Below, one piece after another: positions 36,101 to 50,400 of a stretch of 64,000 nucleotides of DNA. The position numbers were made by a program, and so were the translations under genes. Positions within the stretch are counted from its first letter, which is position 1; each line of letters begins with the position of its first letter. Below the pieces are notes generated by a model that was not told the origin of the DNA, ran no database searches, and saw only the letters and a list, made by a program, of their open reading frames with translations. The stretch comes from Echiichthys vipera (taxonomy: Eukaryota; Chordata; Actinopteri; Perciformes; Trachinidae). The stretch spans positions 15,342,880 through 15,406,879 of the forward strand of contig OY829657.1 of NCBI GenBank assembly GCA_963691815.1, given 5' to 3'.

Positions 36101-39100
36101 CCAAACCTGTAGAACTTGTGAAATTGCTGTCACATGCACAGATCGACCAACCTCTGCCATTAAAACTTGTAACTCCAGCAAGGTCACCATGCGCCTCTTG
36201 GTAGCTTCCCTGATCAATCTTTCCCTGGCTCGGTCATCCAGTTTGGAGGGGCGTCCCGATCTAGGCCCGGTCTGGGTGGAGCCATGTGCCTTCCACTTCT
36301 GGACGATACTCTGAACGGTACTCAGAGGGATAGTCAAAGTCTTTTAATTCTCCCAACTTGTGCCTATCCACAACTTTATCCCGGAGCTCTTTTGAAAATA
36401 TCTTTCCAACCATGGTGAATAATTATTAGTGTTACCATGAACTACTAGGAGTGGAGTCCTCAAGGATCAGCTGATTTTATTATGAAGTCATCAAAAACAC
36501 CACAATAATGTCAGGTGGAGGCAGTAACTAAGAGTGTAATCTGGAAGGGGAGTCTGAGAATGTTTATAATGGTTATTCTAAAGGGACTCGTTGCTTTTCC
36601 AATACTGCTATTCTAGTTTTAATTTCTTTTATTACTTTTCAGAAATTTGAAGAAAAATATAAAATGTATCAATCACGGTGGAAAAGTATATATATATATA
36701 TATATATTTTATGTATTACCATTTCAGGCTGTAAAACAAAGAAAGTGACTATTTCAAAAGGGTATCATGACTTTCTATAGGCACTGTATTAGCTAATTTA
36801 CAAAAAGGATGGGATTACAGGATGCCAAATTTGTATGCCCCACTTTTATCATTATTATCAGCTTAGGGGCGCAATCTATTTGAGACTGGCAGCCGGCTTC
36901 AATTCTACACTTTACGCCTCAGCCCCAAGGATTATTCCTCTGCTGAGTGATGCTCACAGAGTATGCTGGTTGCTTTGTGCTTTGCTGAAGGGCTGTCCAG
37001 CACTAGCAGACACTGGGCTGTTTAAAACTTGGCTTATCATATGTCTTTGGCACAGATGGAGCATGACAGGGGATGCAACTGTGGGACTCTATGTTAACTC
37101 AAGTGACGGTTTTGTCTCTGAGGGGCAGCGCCATATGAGTACGAAAGCCATTTTTAACGGTTACTTGATATTCTCCCAAAGCAGAGCCACTTAGCCTCAT
37201 ATATGCAGAACAAGTCATTCTCCCCCAGCATTAGAGGGGTCTAGTTTCCTCAGCAGAGACTCCAGGATTATCCATACACCTGTGCCTCAATGAAATGGCC
37301 AAAGGAGGTGGTTGCTGATTCATGCACCAATTTCATGTTCAGTGCAGATCAGATGCAGATCAGAAAATAAAGAAGGGGTTAAATTTTTCTGTTTACTGAC
37401 AATTATATGTCTCCTTAAAGATGAGGCATAGCTTTGTCATATTTCTCAGTCAGACTGAGCTCTCTGCATCAGCGAGCCATGCTGACTTCATGCCAAACCC
37501 TATCAGTCTGAGAAGAATGACTATAGAGAGCAGAAATCTAGAATTGTGTAGACACAATTTTCTGTTGATCTATTATTTTAGGAAGTCTTATTGTGCATTG
37601 AATTCTTGCTACACACACAGTCAATGATTTTGTATTGACAGTGCAGGGTTTGACAGTCAATGTATGTCATGTGTCTGTATCAGTGCATTTCTACATGTGT
37701 TTTATGTGACGAATATGTTTGTAAATTTCTGTGTCGTCTGTATGTATGCGTGTATGTATGCACATATGTGTGTGTCTTTGTGTGTATATGTTCAGTGTGT
37801 GCGTGTGAGCGTGTCTGTTTATGTCTATGTTCATTGTTCAAAATAATGATGTTTTCTATATGACAAATAGGCAGTGAAAAAGTCATACTCTGAGATAAAG
37901 TCTGTTGTTGTGAATCAGTCCTGCTTGAGTTTATACGCTGTATAATAACGCAACTTTACAAATGGAATCTACACTGACTAAAATCTTACAGAGTATCACT
38001 TTGAGGGGATATGATAGAAAATGTTACATTCTGCTGTTTGCAGTATAAACTGTTAAGCTCCAGGCTAGACATCATGCACCTAATGTTATGTTAAAAAATA
38101 TATATCTTGAAATCCCCTTTCTCACTTGCCGAAAATGCTGTAACTCTACTTTTTGAGTGACCTTTCAAAATAAAAAAACAAAACAAAAAAAACAATACAT
38201 AATCTGGGCTCTCTTGATAAATCCCCATCATTTGCCTGATAGAACAGCTTAGCTCTTTAATAATGTGCAGTGAAAAGGAGCAATGCTCTCTGGCCCCCCC
38301 TTCCCCCTCCTCCACCCTAGATGCTCCACACTCAACCCAACTAGTTTTTCCTTTTGTTTTTCCTTTTTTCAAATTTGAATATGTCTACCACCTTTTCCAG
38401 GGGACAGCAAACACAATTGTCCATCCTGCATTAGCTCACAAACATAATGCTATCAGTCATCTCCCCCTGATACAACCTATTCCTTTGTCATTATAGTTTC
38501 TCCTACCGTAGATTAGTTGTTACATTTATTTTAGAAACCTGAATCCATATGCCTGTTGGATCTCATTATTTCTCCTGATGATACTGGTACAGTATCATAA
38601 CGTATGCATACGGACATTATTTCTCTGGTGCAATAAACATGTGCTGTGACCTAGGAGCATTTGATCTAACATCACACACATGTTTATTACTGGCTGAAGC
38701 ATGTTTCAAAAGTGTCACCTCTGTATTTTCCCGAACCAATTTGGTGTCACTCCCATCCTTGACAGCCCCACTAAAGACAAGGAAATTAATTTTTTTTCAT
38801 TGGCCTTTTTGCATGGTAGCCTCTGATCTTTCTGATCGGAACATGGCAGCCACCGAGGGACAATTATTTTCACTGTGCCTTTTTGGAGAAGTATGGGGTT
38901 GCCACTGAAAACATGCCATTTTTTATATTTTTGCTCCTTGTCACCAGATACGCATGAGATGCAGTGATCATTGCAGTTTGTGCTCATGTTTTTTTTGTTT
39001 TCCAAGTGCAAAGATAGACAAAACGAGAAAAATTGAATCAAAGTCACTCTGAACAGACAAAGCAGGGAAAAATTGCCCATGCCTTCAGTGATACAGTCAA

Positions 39101-41230
39101 ATAGTGAGACACTGCATCCTATGTGGGGTTTATCTGGGTTTGTTTTTTTCTATTTACGCTGTCTCTGTAGTGCCATTTCAATGTAATGTGCTGTTTTTTT
39201 GTGTCTTTGTTGTCTCTTTTTTTCCCTTGTTCCCCTTCCCTACCCTCCCTCCCCTCCCCTCCCGCCCCGGAGCAGCATTCTGTCCCGCACAGGCAGGAAG
39301 GAGAACCAGGAAGCTTCCAATTTGGCCGTGCCCATGACCATGTGTCTTTTTCCTGTGCCATTCCCACTCACCCCATCTCTAAGACCACAAGTCAGTTCCA
39401 TCAACCCTACAGTTACTCGCTCCCTCCTTTACAGCGTTCTGCGCGATGCCCCGTCAGACCGCGGGGGGCAGGGGCAGCAGAGTCGGGACGCTCAGCTCTC
39501 AGAGTACCCCTCTCTGGACTATCAGGGCCTCTATGTGACCCTCGTGACCCTGCTTGACCTGGTGCCCCTGCTGCAGCACGGTCAGCATGGTGAGTCAAGG
39601 CCCAGTGCACCACTGTTTGTCATCATCATCCCCGAGCCGTCTGGCCTGCATGAAGCCACTGCTGCTTTTTTGGCCTCTTTTGTAACTGGAGGAGAGAAGT
39701 CCTGCTGAGGATCTTGAGGGATGCATGGGGGTGATTGGGAGCACGCTGGATCCTGTCAACTTAACCGTTCATAAGCCATTGGATACACCAGACACAGGCC
39801 TTCTCTTCTGTGTATCATACTTGACTGCATGTTTGTTATGTAAAGTGGGAGAAATGTTTTACTTATGTTGTCATGTCCAAAGTTAAATGGAAAACACACA
39901 TAGGCAAATATAATGTTTTATTTTGTCAACACATTTAGAATACATCTGTAAATTACTTATTTCCACACTGTTTTTCACGGGCCCATGGCTGCATCACAGT
40001 CAGTGCTCTTGTTTTTCATAAATATTTTACCGCTGTTAAAAAATAAAAGCTCAAAAGCATGAAATCCATCACTTTGACTACAATGCCCTACTATTCCCAA
40101 GGGTAAATTGTCCTTCAGTGGCTTTTAAAGAAAGCTCCTTGCTCTTAGCTTAAGTTCATTTTCAAAATGTTCTCTTTTTTCCACTGTTACTGTTATAATA
40201 TATAAAATATTTCATGACTGAAATTTCATGTAACTTTGACAACTGTGGCTGCATACAGTATGTGAATACTGTATGTACTGTTAATTGAATGAGTGTCTGT
40301 GTATCTCTCTTTGTCTTTTTTTTTTTTTTTGCCTTTTCCCATTCTCTTCAGATCTAGGACAGTCCATATTTTACACAACAACTTGCCTCCTGCCCTTTCT
40401 CAGTGATGATATTCTCAGCACTTTGCCCTATACTATGATCTCCACTTTAGCCACATTTCCCCCTTTCCTTCACAAAGACATCATTGAGTACCTGAGCACC
40501 TCTTTCCTCCCCATGGCTATATGTGAGTATGACCTTTCATAAAGATTAGACAAACAATGCCCTTTCTGTCATAATGAAAATGTACCTATGGTGGAATAAT
40601 TTGTGATTTATGAAATATATTTATCTTATTTTTTAATACATATATAAAAGATATACAAATATCTTCATATTCGGTTCATTATTTCTCTCTGTTTGTCTGT
40701 AGTGGGCTCCACGCGGAGGGAGGGGGGAGTCCCGGCCTATGTCAATCTCTCTGCTTCCTCTATGCTCATGATTGCAATGCAGTACACCACAAATCCAGGT
40801 AAACCATCAAATTGGCTTCTTTCAAAGCATACATGCAAATGTAACCTATACTGTCATGTTGTGTAGTATTGATTCTTAAGCTGTTCTATTCTTCTTTTTA
40901 GTGTATCACTGTCAATTGTTGGAATGTCTAATGAAGCACAAACAGGAAGTTTGGAAGGTAATTCCCCTCTGAACACATAATGCAGATATAAGGTCATTTG
41001 TGTGAAGCACAACGGAAAAGTTTCATTCCAAATAGAGAGCCGAAGTCACAATGTCATATCCAGATTTGAGTCTGTAGCTTCCCTGACTGGGAATGGGCAA
41101 AAGTCTTTGTTGCCATACCTCTGGAGCCGTTATGCTGTTTCAATCTTAGCCAAGTGTTAATGTCTGCAGGTGGCCTTGCTATTCCAACACAGGCAAAATT
41201 TGTTATATATGTAAATCCGTTATTCTGGTT

Positions 41231-41296
<66 letters not shown>

Positions 41297-44200
41297 GAGC
41301 TATGAAATGTTGCTACATTTCCATATGTGATTTCATATTGGAATCAATTTGTGGATGGTATGTTATAGAAGAAGGCCTGGCTTCTACCCTAATCAATACT
41401 TAATCAACAATTAAGTTAAGGAAATTACTTTCAAACTATCAAGATAAAATATATGTTAACAAACAATTAAGAGAGGCATTGATGTGAATTCTAGTTTCTA
41501 TTACGAATGTCTAGAAACTGTTTTGGCATTGCCTTATTGGGAATTTGTTGGCAAAACCTATGTGCTTTTTTTTATAAAATTAATCGAGCATATTGATGAG
41601 AATTGTGTCTCTTTAGGAATGTGTTGTTTGGTCTCCTGGAAAATAATACACAGAAAACAATCTTTTAATTTTATTATTAAAATGGCCAAATCCCATATCC
41701 ATAAATGTAACTTCCCAAGTAATAAACCACACTTTATTGCCTTTAGAAATTACTTCAAGCAATACAGTCATTCAGTTCAACACAAAACAAAAAGCAGTCA
41801 AAATATTAACAGCTCATACTCGTTAAGAATTTTTATTGCCCATAGACAATTATAAGAAAAAGAAGTAGCTTCTGTAGGCTCGGTGCAATCTCTCATTCAG
41901 CATTTATTTAAGCTAAGCTAACGGTCTACTGATGCAGCTTCATATTTAGCGACATGAGAGTGGTCATTTTTCATTCAGTATCTCTTGGCAAAAATCAGAG
42001 AAGCACATTTCCCTACATGCCTATTTCTTTAAAATATAAAAACTAAAACTATAGTGTAAAAAAAACAAATTGAACAATGGACATCAGGCAACATTTAGTC
42101 TTTACTAAATGGATAGCATGTTGAAATAATTTCCTTTCATTAGTAGCCAATGCAAATATCTTATTGAATAAGCACTTTGTAACTGCGGTTGATGTTTATA
42201 CTGTGTGCAGGACCTTCTTTATGTCATATCCTATGGCCCATCCCAAGTAAAACCTCCAGCTGTGCAAATGCTGTTTCATTACTGGCCCAACCTGAAGCCA
42301 CCAGGAGCCATCAGTGAATACAGGGGGCTTCAGTACACAGGTCAGATTCTCTTAATGTCACCTCTGCTGCTTGATCTGCCCTTGAACTGACTAAAGGTCT
42401 AACCTCTTCCCCATTTATCTTCTTTTCTCCTCTCTTACTGCCCATCCTCTGTCTCTCTTTTCTGGATCAGCCTGGAACCCCATCCACTGTCAACATATCG
42501 AGTGCCACAATGCTATCAATAAACCTGCCGTCAAGGTGACTTAAATCTCTAAAAAAACACGTTAAATGAACCTTAAACTTACATTATTTAACTCTTACAT
42601 CACAAGTATGTTTGTGGTTGTTGAATCACACATCTCTTTACATCTACAATGCCTTATTAATTACTGTAAGAGGCTAGATTAGCAGCCAACTCTACATTCA
42701 AAAATTGCTTCTTTTGAGAACTTCTTCGCGAATGCATGGGGCATGTGCCAGATTGCCTCGCCGAGTTCAACCATGTGTGTCGCCGTGTTTGCTTTTTTGA
42801 GCCCCTCGGTAAATAAATCAGTGTATACCCGGGCAGCTGGGGGAATGGGGTAATGATATCATGCTACTTTACACCAGCCTCTGCTGTTGCTGCTCTGCTT
42901 TAGCAGCTCCGCCTGTCTTTACTCAACTGTGCTCAAAACTGACAAATAGAGGAGGAACAGGAGCACGGACAGGGGCCTGATTTCAATTACCAGGAGGCAG
43001 GGAGGGGGTTCGGGGGGTGGGGGGCTTAATTGGAAGCGGCGACCCTGTGCAGCCCTTGAGGATAGGGTGGCATCCAGTGAGCACAGTAAATTACAGTGCA
43101 CCATCTGAACATTGAGGCCACGAGCATTGAGGTTTAGTACAGGACCAAGCGAAGGTTACAAGAAAACAGAGTGCAGCATATGCACGCAGCCATCCACACA
43201 GAGGCATGGGGAGACAGGTTTAGGTGTCACATTATTTCTTAGGCAATATCATGGTTAAATGATTTTTACCAATTCCAAAGTGTTTTATTACTTTTGTCAG
43301 TCCCTAAATTAGCAGAAATGGTTTATTTTCCTTGATTGTATTAAAATAAAACACCAAAGTATCACTGTGTTCACTTTTTAAATACCACATCCATATTCTA
43401 ACGCTACCTGTCTTATTTTGCAGATGTGTATAGATCCTACTCTCTCTGTTGCCCTGGGAGACAAGCCCCCCCCTCTTTATATATGTGAGGAGTGCAGCCA
43501 GAGGATAGCAGGGTATGCATCTGTTTCACCTTTTTCCCCCATGCACCGGATTCACCCCCCTCCTTCAATAAAATGTCATCCAAGACATACATCACCTACT
43601 GCCTGCCTCATTATTCTACACTTTAAACCAGGGGAAATACATCGCCATGGTTACGTAATTCACTTGCGCTGATAATGAGATCACCATCACCAAAACCAGG
43701 CAGCCTCTTGTATCTCTTTTCTTCAGCATGTAGCATGTTTTAATTGCATGGCCCTTCAGTTTTGTATTTTCTTTGATATTGAGGGAAGATATTTTGTGTC
43801 CCAGCGCTGTTAGGAAGTTCAGACAGCTGTTATATGCTGGGTTGAATTGTATATAGGCTCTGAGGAACAATTTGCCTATAAATCAAACGTTCTCCATATA
43901 ATTTCTTTCACCTTTTCAGAGACCACGCTGAATGGCTTGTTGACGTGCTCCTGCCCCAAGGTGAGCATTTACAAACAAGTGTTTCTCAGTCTGTTTTGCT
44001 GAGACATATATACAGTAAATGACACATACATTAAATATATTCAGCATAATTTACATTATTCAGAAAAGTTTTTAACATAAAAATATAATGATATAGGTAA
44101 ACACGTTTGTTCTTTTACTTCCATTATATTTATAGCTCTAGTTAAAGTTTAGTAATCTGAGGATATAATTAAAAAGAGGTGTTTCCCCGATAAAATAAGC

Positions 44201-44413
44201 TTTTCTAGTACATTAAAGTCCTCCCCTGTTTTCTAACACAATGGGTTGTTTCTGGTATATGATAAATTACTGCTATTTGTTGGAGTTGTATTTCATATAA
44301 AAAAAGATGCTATATACTTTATATAAAGAAAAGTTTTAATTTTCCAATTCAAATTCAACAATTTTTGTTAATTTGTGTTTGCAGCAGAGATATCTGCCAT
44401 TTGTCAAAAGAAG
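33127..44413 (+). CDS. unc79: unc79 exons 1-11 (N-terminal region)
   Basis: Exons: 33127-33148, 34632-34752, 39276-39589, 40352-40522, 40703-40798, 40902-40957, 42211-42340, 42471-42535, 43424-43512, 43920-43960, 44385-44413. Together they give 1,134 nt (378 codons). Exon 1 carries only seven codons plus one base, and exon 11 is a 29-nt microexon between introns of 424 and 1,236 bp. Exon 3 encodes the segment with VPMTMCLFPVPFPLTPSLRP. Exon 9 ends in a CEEC motif that begins the Cys-rich region continued in exon 12. Confidence 0.93.
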
Positions 44414-47400
44414 GTAAGATTTGTATTTGATCCTTTATTCCCTCATATTCTTTGTGATCTATCCCATTACAGCAGGATATCATATTGAACACTATCTTAC
44501 ATTTATCTATATTTAGGACGAATAAACCTTTGCAGTGATTTGTTGTCACTGGTTAATCACACTGCATCTTCAGAATAATAAAGTCTCGGCTTAAACTGCA
44601 CATACAAAACACAAATCAAGCTGTACACATGCTTTAAATGGTCTCTATTGCTGAAAAAAGAAGCAAATTGAACCTGTTAACCTTGTGGAAGACATTTCAT
44701 GAAATCCATTGTTACCTGTGATACATAGCAAGGTAATTTATTTATAAACCTGAAATGTTTGCTTCATTGAGAAGTCCATTTACTGGAGCAGCTCAGTAAA
44801 GGTTTCAAATAAAGGTTTCAAATAAAGCTGCTGGGGCGTGATGTTTATTCACTGTTGCTGAACACACTGCAGAGGGCAAGTGCTCCCTGCTGGTTTCCAG
44901 GGAGACACCGGGAAAAGTGAGTGTGAGATGATCTCAGGTATTCCCGTCAGGCCGAGCAGGCGCCCGGTGTTGTCAGGGGAAACTGCTGGCCTCCATCTCG
45001 GTTTGTCCAGCAGTTTATAATCCACAGCCTCCCTTTCTGATCAGGCTTTGTCACAGTCATTTCAGAAAGCCTTTAAACTCCCACCTAGAAACTTTACACC
45101 AGCTCTGTCATCTTCATCTGAGAATAGCTACTTATAAATACACCATGGTACCCAAGACAGATACATACTGTAAACAACAACATCAGTTACATCGGGGTAG
45201 CTTTTTATTTCTTTTTTTGCTGTTGAAAGCTAGATGGGTGAATGAGAGAACTCACCATAAGAGGACAGATATGTTAATTTGATAGGGAGCACTGCATCCC
45301 TCTAATGGCACAAGATTAGAGGCTGATCAGATTAGGATGGTTCTCTAGTGCCATGTCTTTTATTTTTAGAAACCTGAGACACTGTGGGGACACATAGAGA
45401 CTTTTTCTATCCCTACAGATGTGGACAGATCAACATCTCTAAACTGAAGCATGTTGGAGAAGATAATACCCAAAGTCAGAGCAGTTAGTTGCTTTTGAAG
45501 CCTGGAAATATGTTTATTTTTAGAGGCTTGTCACAATGCGTTATTGGCTGATTTGCTGTGATTGTGGCATATTTCTATTTTGTTGCCTACTGCCCAGGAT
45601 AGAAATAAACTCATCTCCTCCTCCTTTCTCCTGTTTCTTGGCTTTGTAGAACTGTAGCTCTCATGTTAGGAGGGCTGTGGTCACCTGCTTCTCGGCTGGC
45701 TGCTGTGGGCGCCATGGCAACCGGCCTGTCCGCTACTGCAAGCGTTGCCATGTCAACCACCACAGCAGTGAGGTGGGGGCTGCGGCGGAGACCCATCTGT
45801 ACCAGACCTCGCCCCCTCCCATCAACACCCGGGAGTGCGGAGCGGAGGAGCTAGTGTGCACAGTGGAAGCTGTGATAAGGTACATTCACAATGTTTACAC
45901 TGACATATGACAGCCACAGTCACAGGGCATGTGCCTGTAATGCTGCGAAACGTGTTTTCACATGAATATATGGGCAACAATTCTACATGAAATTAGATGG
46001 TTGATGTTTAAAGCCATGTCAGGATGTTTTCTGTCTGTGATTTTAGTTTCACTATGACTCTCACATGCCTTCTCTCCTCCTCTGTGAATCCTCTGTAATC
46101 CTCTCCAGCCTTCTGAAGGAGGCAGAAATTCATGCAGAACAACGTGAGTTTGAGATGAACAGGCGTCGTCAGATGGGCCTGTCCGCCTCTCACCACTCTC
46201 TGGACAACATCGAGTTTGACAACAAGGAGGACGACCAGCACGACCAGCGGCTCCTCAGTCAGTTTGGCATCTGGTTCCTGGTGTGTAATCACAGGCTTTG
46301 CTCTCTGTCAATTGCAAAGGAGTCGTGAGATAAGGATGTGTACAGGTGTACAGTTCATGGCCTTATCACTACCCTATTGACTTCATGGTTACCTGATTGA
46401 TTAGTTTGCTTCTCTGACCTTCGCTCACATCCACAGGTGAGCCTATGCACACCCAATGAGAACACGCCTACAGAGAGTCTGGCTCGGCTGGTCAGCATGG
46501 TCTTCCAGTGGTTTCACTCCACCGCCTACATGATGGACGATGAGGTTGGAAGCCTGGTGGAGAAGCTAAAGCCTCAGTTTGTCACCAAGTGGCTAAAGAC
46601 AGTGTGTGAAGTGCGATTTGATGTCATGGTCATGTGTCTGCTGCCCAAGCCTGTTGAGTTTGCCAGGGTAAGGCCAAGATCCCGGTCAACTCACAGTATG
46701 TGGTTTAGGAATTTTAGAGGATGTGGACATGGGTGGGAAAGGGGTGTATTAGAAAAAAACAACACAATTAACATGACCATTATAACTGCAAATAACCACC
46801 CATCCCAACTCCTGTTTATCTCACCTAAAGCGCTTGTTAACTTGAACATGTTGCACTGTGCATCAGCCTTAAATGTCATAAAATCAAATTTTCAGAGAGG
46901 GCTGGAGTTTATTAAAAAAAAATGACTCTCTTGGCTACAACTGATTCACACTTTTTTCCCAGGTGGGAGGTTACTGGGACAAGTCATGTAGCACAGTGAC
47001 CCAGCTGAAGGAGGGCCTGAACCGGATCCTGTGTCTGATACCTTACAATGTCATCAGTCAGCCACTGTGGGAGTGCTTTATGCCTGAGTGGCTGGAGGCC
47101 ATCCGCACCGAGGTGCCAGACCACCAGCTCAAAGAGTTCCGGGAAGTGCTCAGGTACGTCCACCACCATATGTTGACATATTGTACATACATTTGTTATT
47201 GTACATGAGCAGGGGTTAGGGTGATACAATATTTTCTTATAAGTTACTTCATTTCAGTTTTGTCATGTTGTGGTGTGTTTTTCTTATTCTTGGATATGAC
47301 TGGCCAAATGCACACAACATGATATTTCCAGTGCAGCTACATTATAGTCTAATTGCAGATATGTATTTTTAGTAGTCCAAACATTAAAGATAAATGATTG

Positions 47401-50400
47401 GTGTAAACTCACAGAGAAGCCGTGAAAAAAGGCTCTTTTCCAAAAATACTTCTGTCAGCCTCAATGGTCTTTAATGCATGACACTCACTTTTGCAGCATG
47501 AAAAAAAACCTCAAAGGTGGATGCATTCTTATCAACAGAAGTTGTATCATCAGTGAAAAGCTAATCAAATGCAATCATTTGACATTTTGGGAAATAGCCT
47601 GTTCTTCTTCTAGCAGAGGATTGAATGATCCCACTCTGATGTCTGTGCGCTAGAACTAGTAGGTGATTATTTAGCTCAGCACAAAGACTGGTAGCAGCTA
47701 GGTGAGCAATTGACATATTGGTTAACCTGTGCACAAACCAAAATGTGACAAGTCGGGGTTTGAGTTTTCATTGAGTCTTGTCATCACAGCAAGTTTGCCA
47801 GCCTCCCGGATGTTAGCCAAGTTAAACGACAACCTGCTTTTTCTGCTTGTGTACTGATGAAACAAACAAACATACAGTTACAGCATGGAACAACATTAAC
47901 AGTGTGTAACAGTATCCAAGGGAGGTAATATTCTGTTCTGCCTTCTGCTTACAGTAAGATGTTTGATATTGAGCTGTGCCCCCTGCCCTTCTCCATGGAG
48001 GAAATGTTTGGCTTCATCAGCTGCAGGTTCTCCGGCTACCCAGCGTCTGTGCAAGAGCAGGCTCTGCTGTGGCTGCATGTAAGCAAACACACACACACAC
48101 ACACACTTACACACGCTGTCTCATGTCTAGTTCACATCCTGTGGTTCTGTCCACAGAGCGTGTGAATTGAACAGGTTGTCATAGAATGTGAGAGTCTGGC
48201 TGTGCTGAATATGGATCTGGGTCACCGAATGAGACTGACAGAGACAGGAGGGATTTTGTCTTTCATCCCATATGCACTCACAGTTTGTAGCATTGTATAC
48301 ATGGATTCATTTCAAATTTTCTTTCACAACTATGATCAAGAGATTGCATTAATTTACCCTCGTTAAATAGGTCACATTCACATCAAAACAGAGAAGTGGT
48401 GCCCAATTTGACATCCATCTCTCCATGATATAGCCTACCTCTGTGGAATGTTCATGGTATGCAGTCATATAGGAATTTATATTCGTATATTCAGAGTTAT
48501 ATAAGTGTGAGTTTATCGCTTTGAGCTGCATGAGCAGAAATTGGGAAGGTGGCAATCTGGATGCTAAGTAAAAAAATAGTGTTGTGTGTTAATGTTTGTG
48601 TGTCTCGTTTGGACCCAGGTACTGTCAGAGCTGGACATTGTGGTGCCTCTTCAGCTGCTGATTGGGATGTTCTCTGATGGAGTGAACTCTTTGAAGGAGC
48701 TGGCCAATCAGAGGAAGACACGCGCCTCAGATCTGACCAGCAACACTGGGGCTCGCAGGGTGAGGGGCACAGCAATGCCAAAACTACCCCCCCCCCCCCA
48801 AAAAAAAAATAAATAAATAAAAGATGTTCATTTATTTTCATTCCAGTTAGATTTTCAAATCAGAAATAAGTCAGGACCTATAGTATATTTAGAAAACTTT
48901 GCTTCAGTCAAAACACCACCTGACTCAATGTTATTACACCTTTGGGAGCCTTTTTTTGGCTGTTTTGCATTCTGTCAGATGGCTGTTTAGGATTATATCA
49001 CTTTTCCACCCATCTTTGCTTCTATTTTATACCATTCATTGGGATGTACTGTATGTTGCCATGGTAACTGCCAGTTTCTAAATATAGCTCTCTTAAAGGG
49101 TTTAATTGAATTCAACTGTGGTAAAGATTTATCACTGAAATTTATAGCCAAGCAACTTTGCACTTATGTGTCATTACAACTGACAATAACGTTGAAGATT
49201 AAAAGACTGTCAGAGGCGTACATGGTTTGAATTGGAAGTGAAACACACATATTTTACTTTACGCAGTGATGTGCTCTTTCCCCGTAGGTGAGCGTGGTGT
49301 CAGATCCAGGACGCCGTGGGCAGCACAACACCCTCAGTCCGTTCCCCAGCCCCTTCAGGAGCCCATTCCGCAGCCCCCTGCGCTGCAGCCCCTTTAAAAA
49401 CCTGGGTCATGCCACCGGACACTGCGCTCTGGACCTGGACTGCGACGATGATGACATGAACCTCGGCTGCTTCATCCTCATGTTTGACCTCATCCTAAAG
49501 CAGGTGACCACACCTTCCTGATGGAAGGGTCTATTTCTTCGTATAGGAGTAACAAAACATCTTAATACAAACGCTGTCATATTGTTTTTACTAAACAGGA
49601 TCCTGAGATTTATGCGTTGTGCTCCACTTTGAGCTTTTACGGTCATATTCCCTGCTGTCCCAGATGGAGCTCCAGGATGATGGTGTGATGCTGGGTCTAG
49701 ACAGCAGCCTGGGGAAGGATATCGTGGGCATCATCAACAACGTCTTCCAGGCCCCATGGGGGGGCTCACACACCTGCCAGAAGGATGAGAAGGCCCTAGA
49801 GTGCAGCCTCTGCCAATCCAGTATCCTGTGCTACCAGCTGGGCTGTGAGCTCCTGGAGAGGCTGACCCCCCGAGAAGAGATCTGCCTTGTGGTGAGGAAG
49901 GCATTATGCCTCTAATATAAATTAACCCTGTTATGCAGGTATGTCTTTGAAATGAATGTACGTACGTATGTATGTATGTATGTGTTCCTTTCATGAAAAT
50001 GCCTATTCATTACATTGTGCACACAATGATATATTCAATGCATAGTTACAATACATTTAAACATGTACATGAATGGAAAGGAGCAGATAAGTTGTGTCAC
50101 GTAGCCCCCATATCTCCCACCACAATGCCACTGTGCGTGTGTCTAATGTTGTTGTAGATGACATAAGAAACATGTTCACTAATCATTTCGTGTATCTTTG
50201 TTTTTGTCAACGTACTGGTAGTTTGCTCATGCTCAGCTGAAGTACTGTTGAGTAAAGACATAAAGGAGAGGAGACTTTTTTACATGCTGTTTGATTTCCT
50301 GTACAGGAACCTACGGATAGTTTGGAGGAAACCTTGCTCTTGTCTCAGCCAGACTTCACCCTCGGTGCCGTGAATACAAGTGAAGAAGGAGACAACCCAA

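Larger units (their letters stand above)
35261..36786 (-). mobile_element. Tc1/mariner DNA transposon, ends intact, transposase broken
   Basis: The 1,526-bp element is flanked by TA on both sides (35259-35260 and 36787-36788). Its terminal inverted repeats begin CAGTGCCTATAGAAAGTCAT on the left and read as the same sequence with one mismatch, inverted, on the right. On the minus strand three open segments belong to a Tc1-like transposase: 36337-36056 (helix-turn-helix/paired-like DNA-binding part with GRPSKL), 36016-35798 (WSDET, first catalytic Asp, and a GGGxxMxW stretch) and 35801-35568 (HDNDPKH, second Asp, and SPDLNPTEHLW, catalytic Glu). The segments lie in different frames, so the copy is a dead relic, although all three DDE residues are visible. 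Confidence 0.93.
34753..39275 (+). other. unc79: unc79 intron 2, carrying the Tc1 element
   Basis: 4.5 kb intron. Besides the Tc1 element it has a GC-richer block at about 35015-35170 that contrasts with its surroundings, and a degenerate TG/TATG-rich stretch at 37730-37810. No additional exon recognised. Confidence 0.6.

Noticed and set aside
41484..41855. 123-codon open frame in unc79 intron 6
   Set aside because: AT-rich, low-quality composition, no recognisable domain; likely chance.
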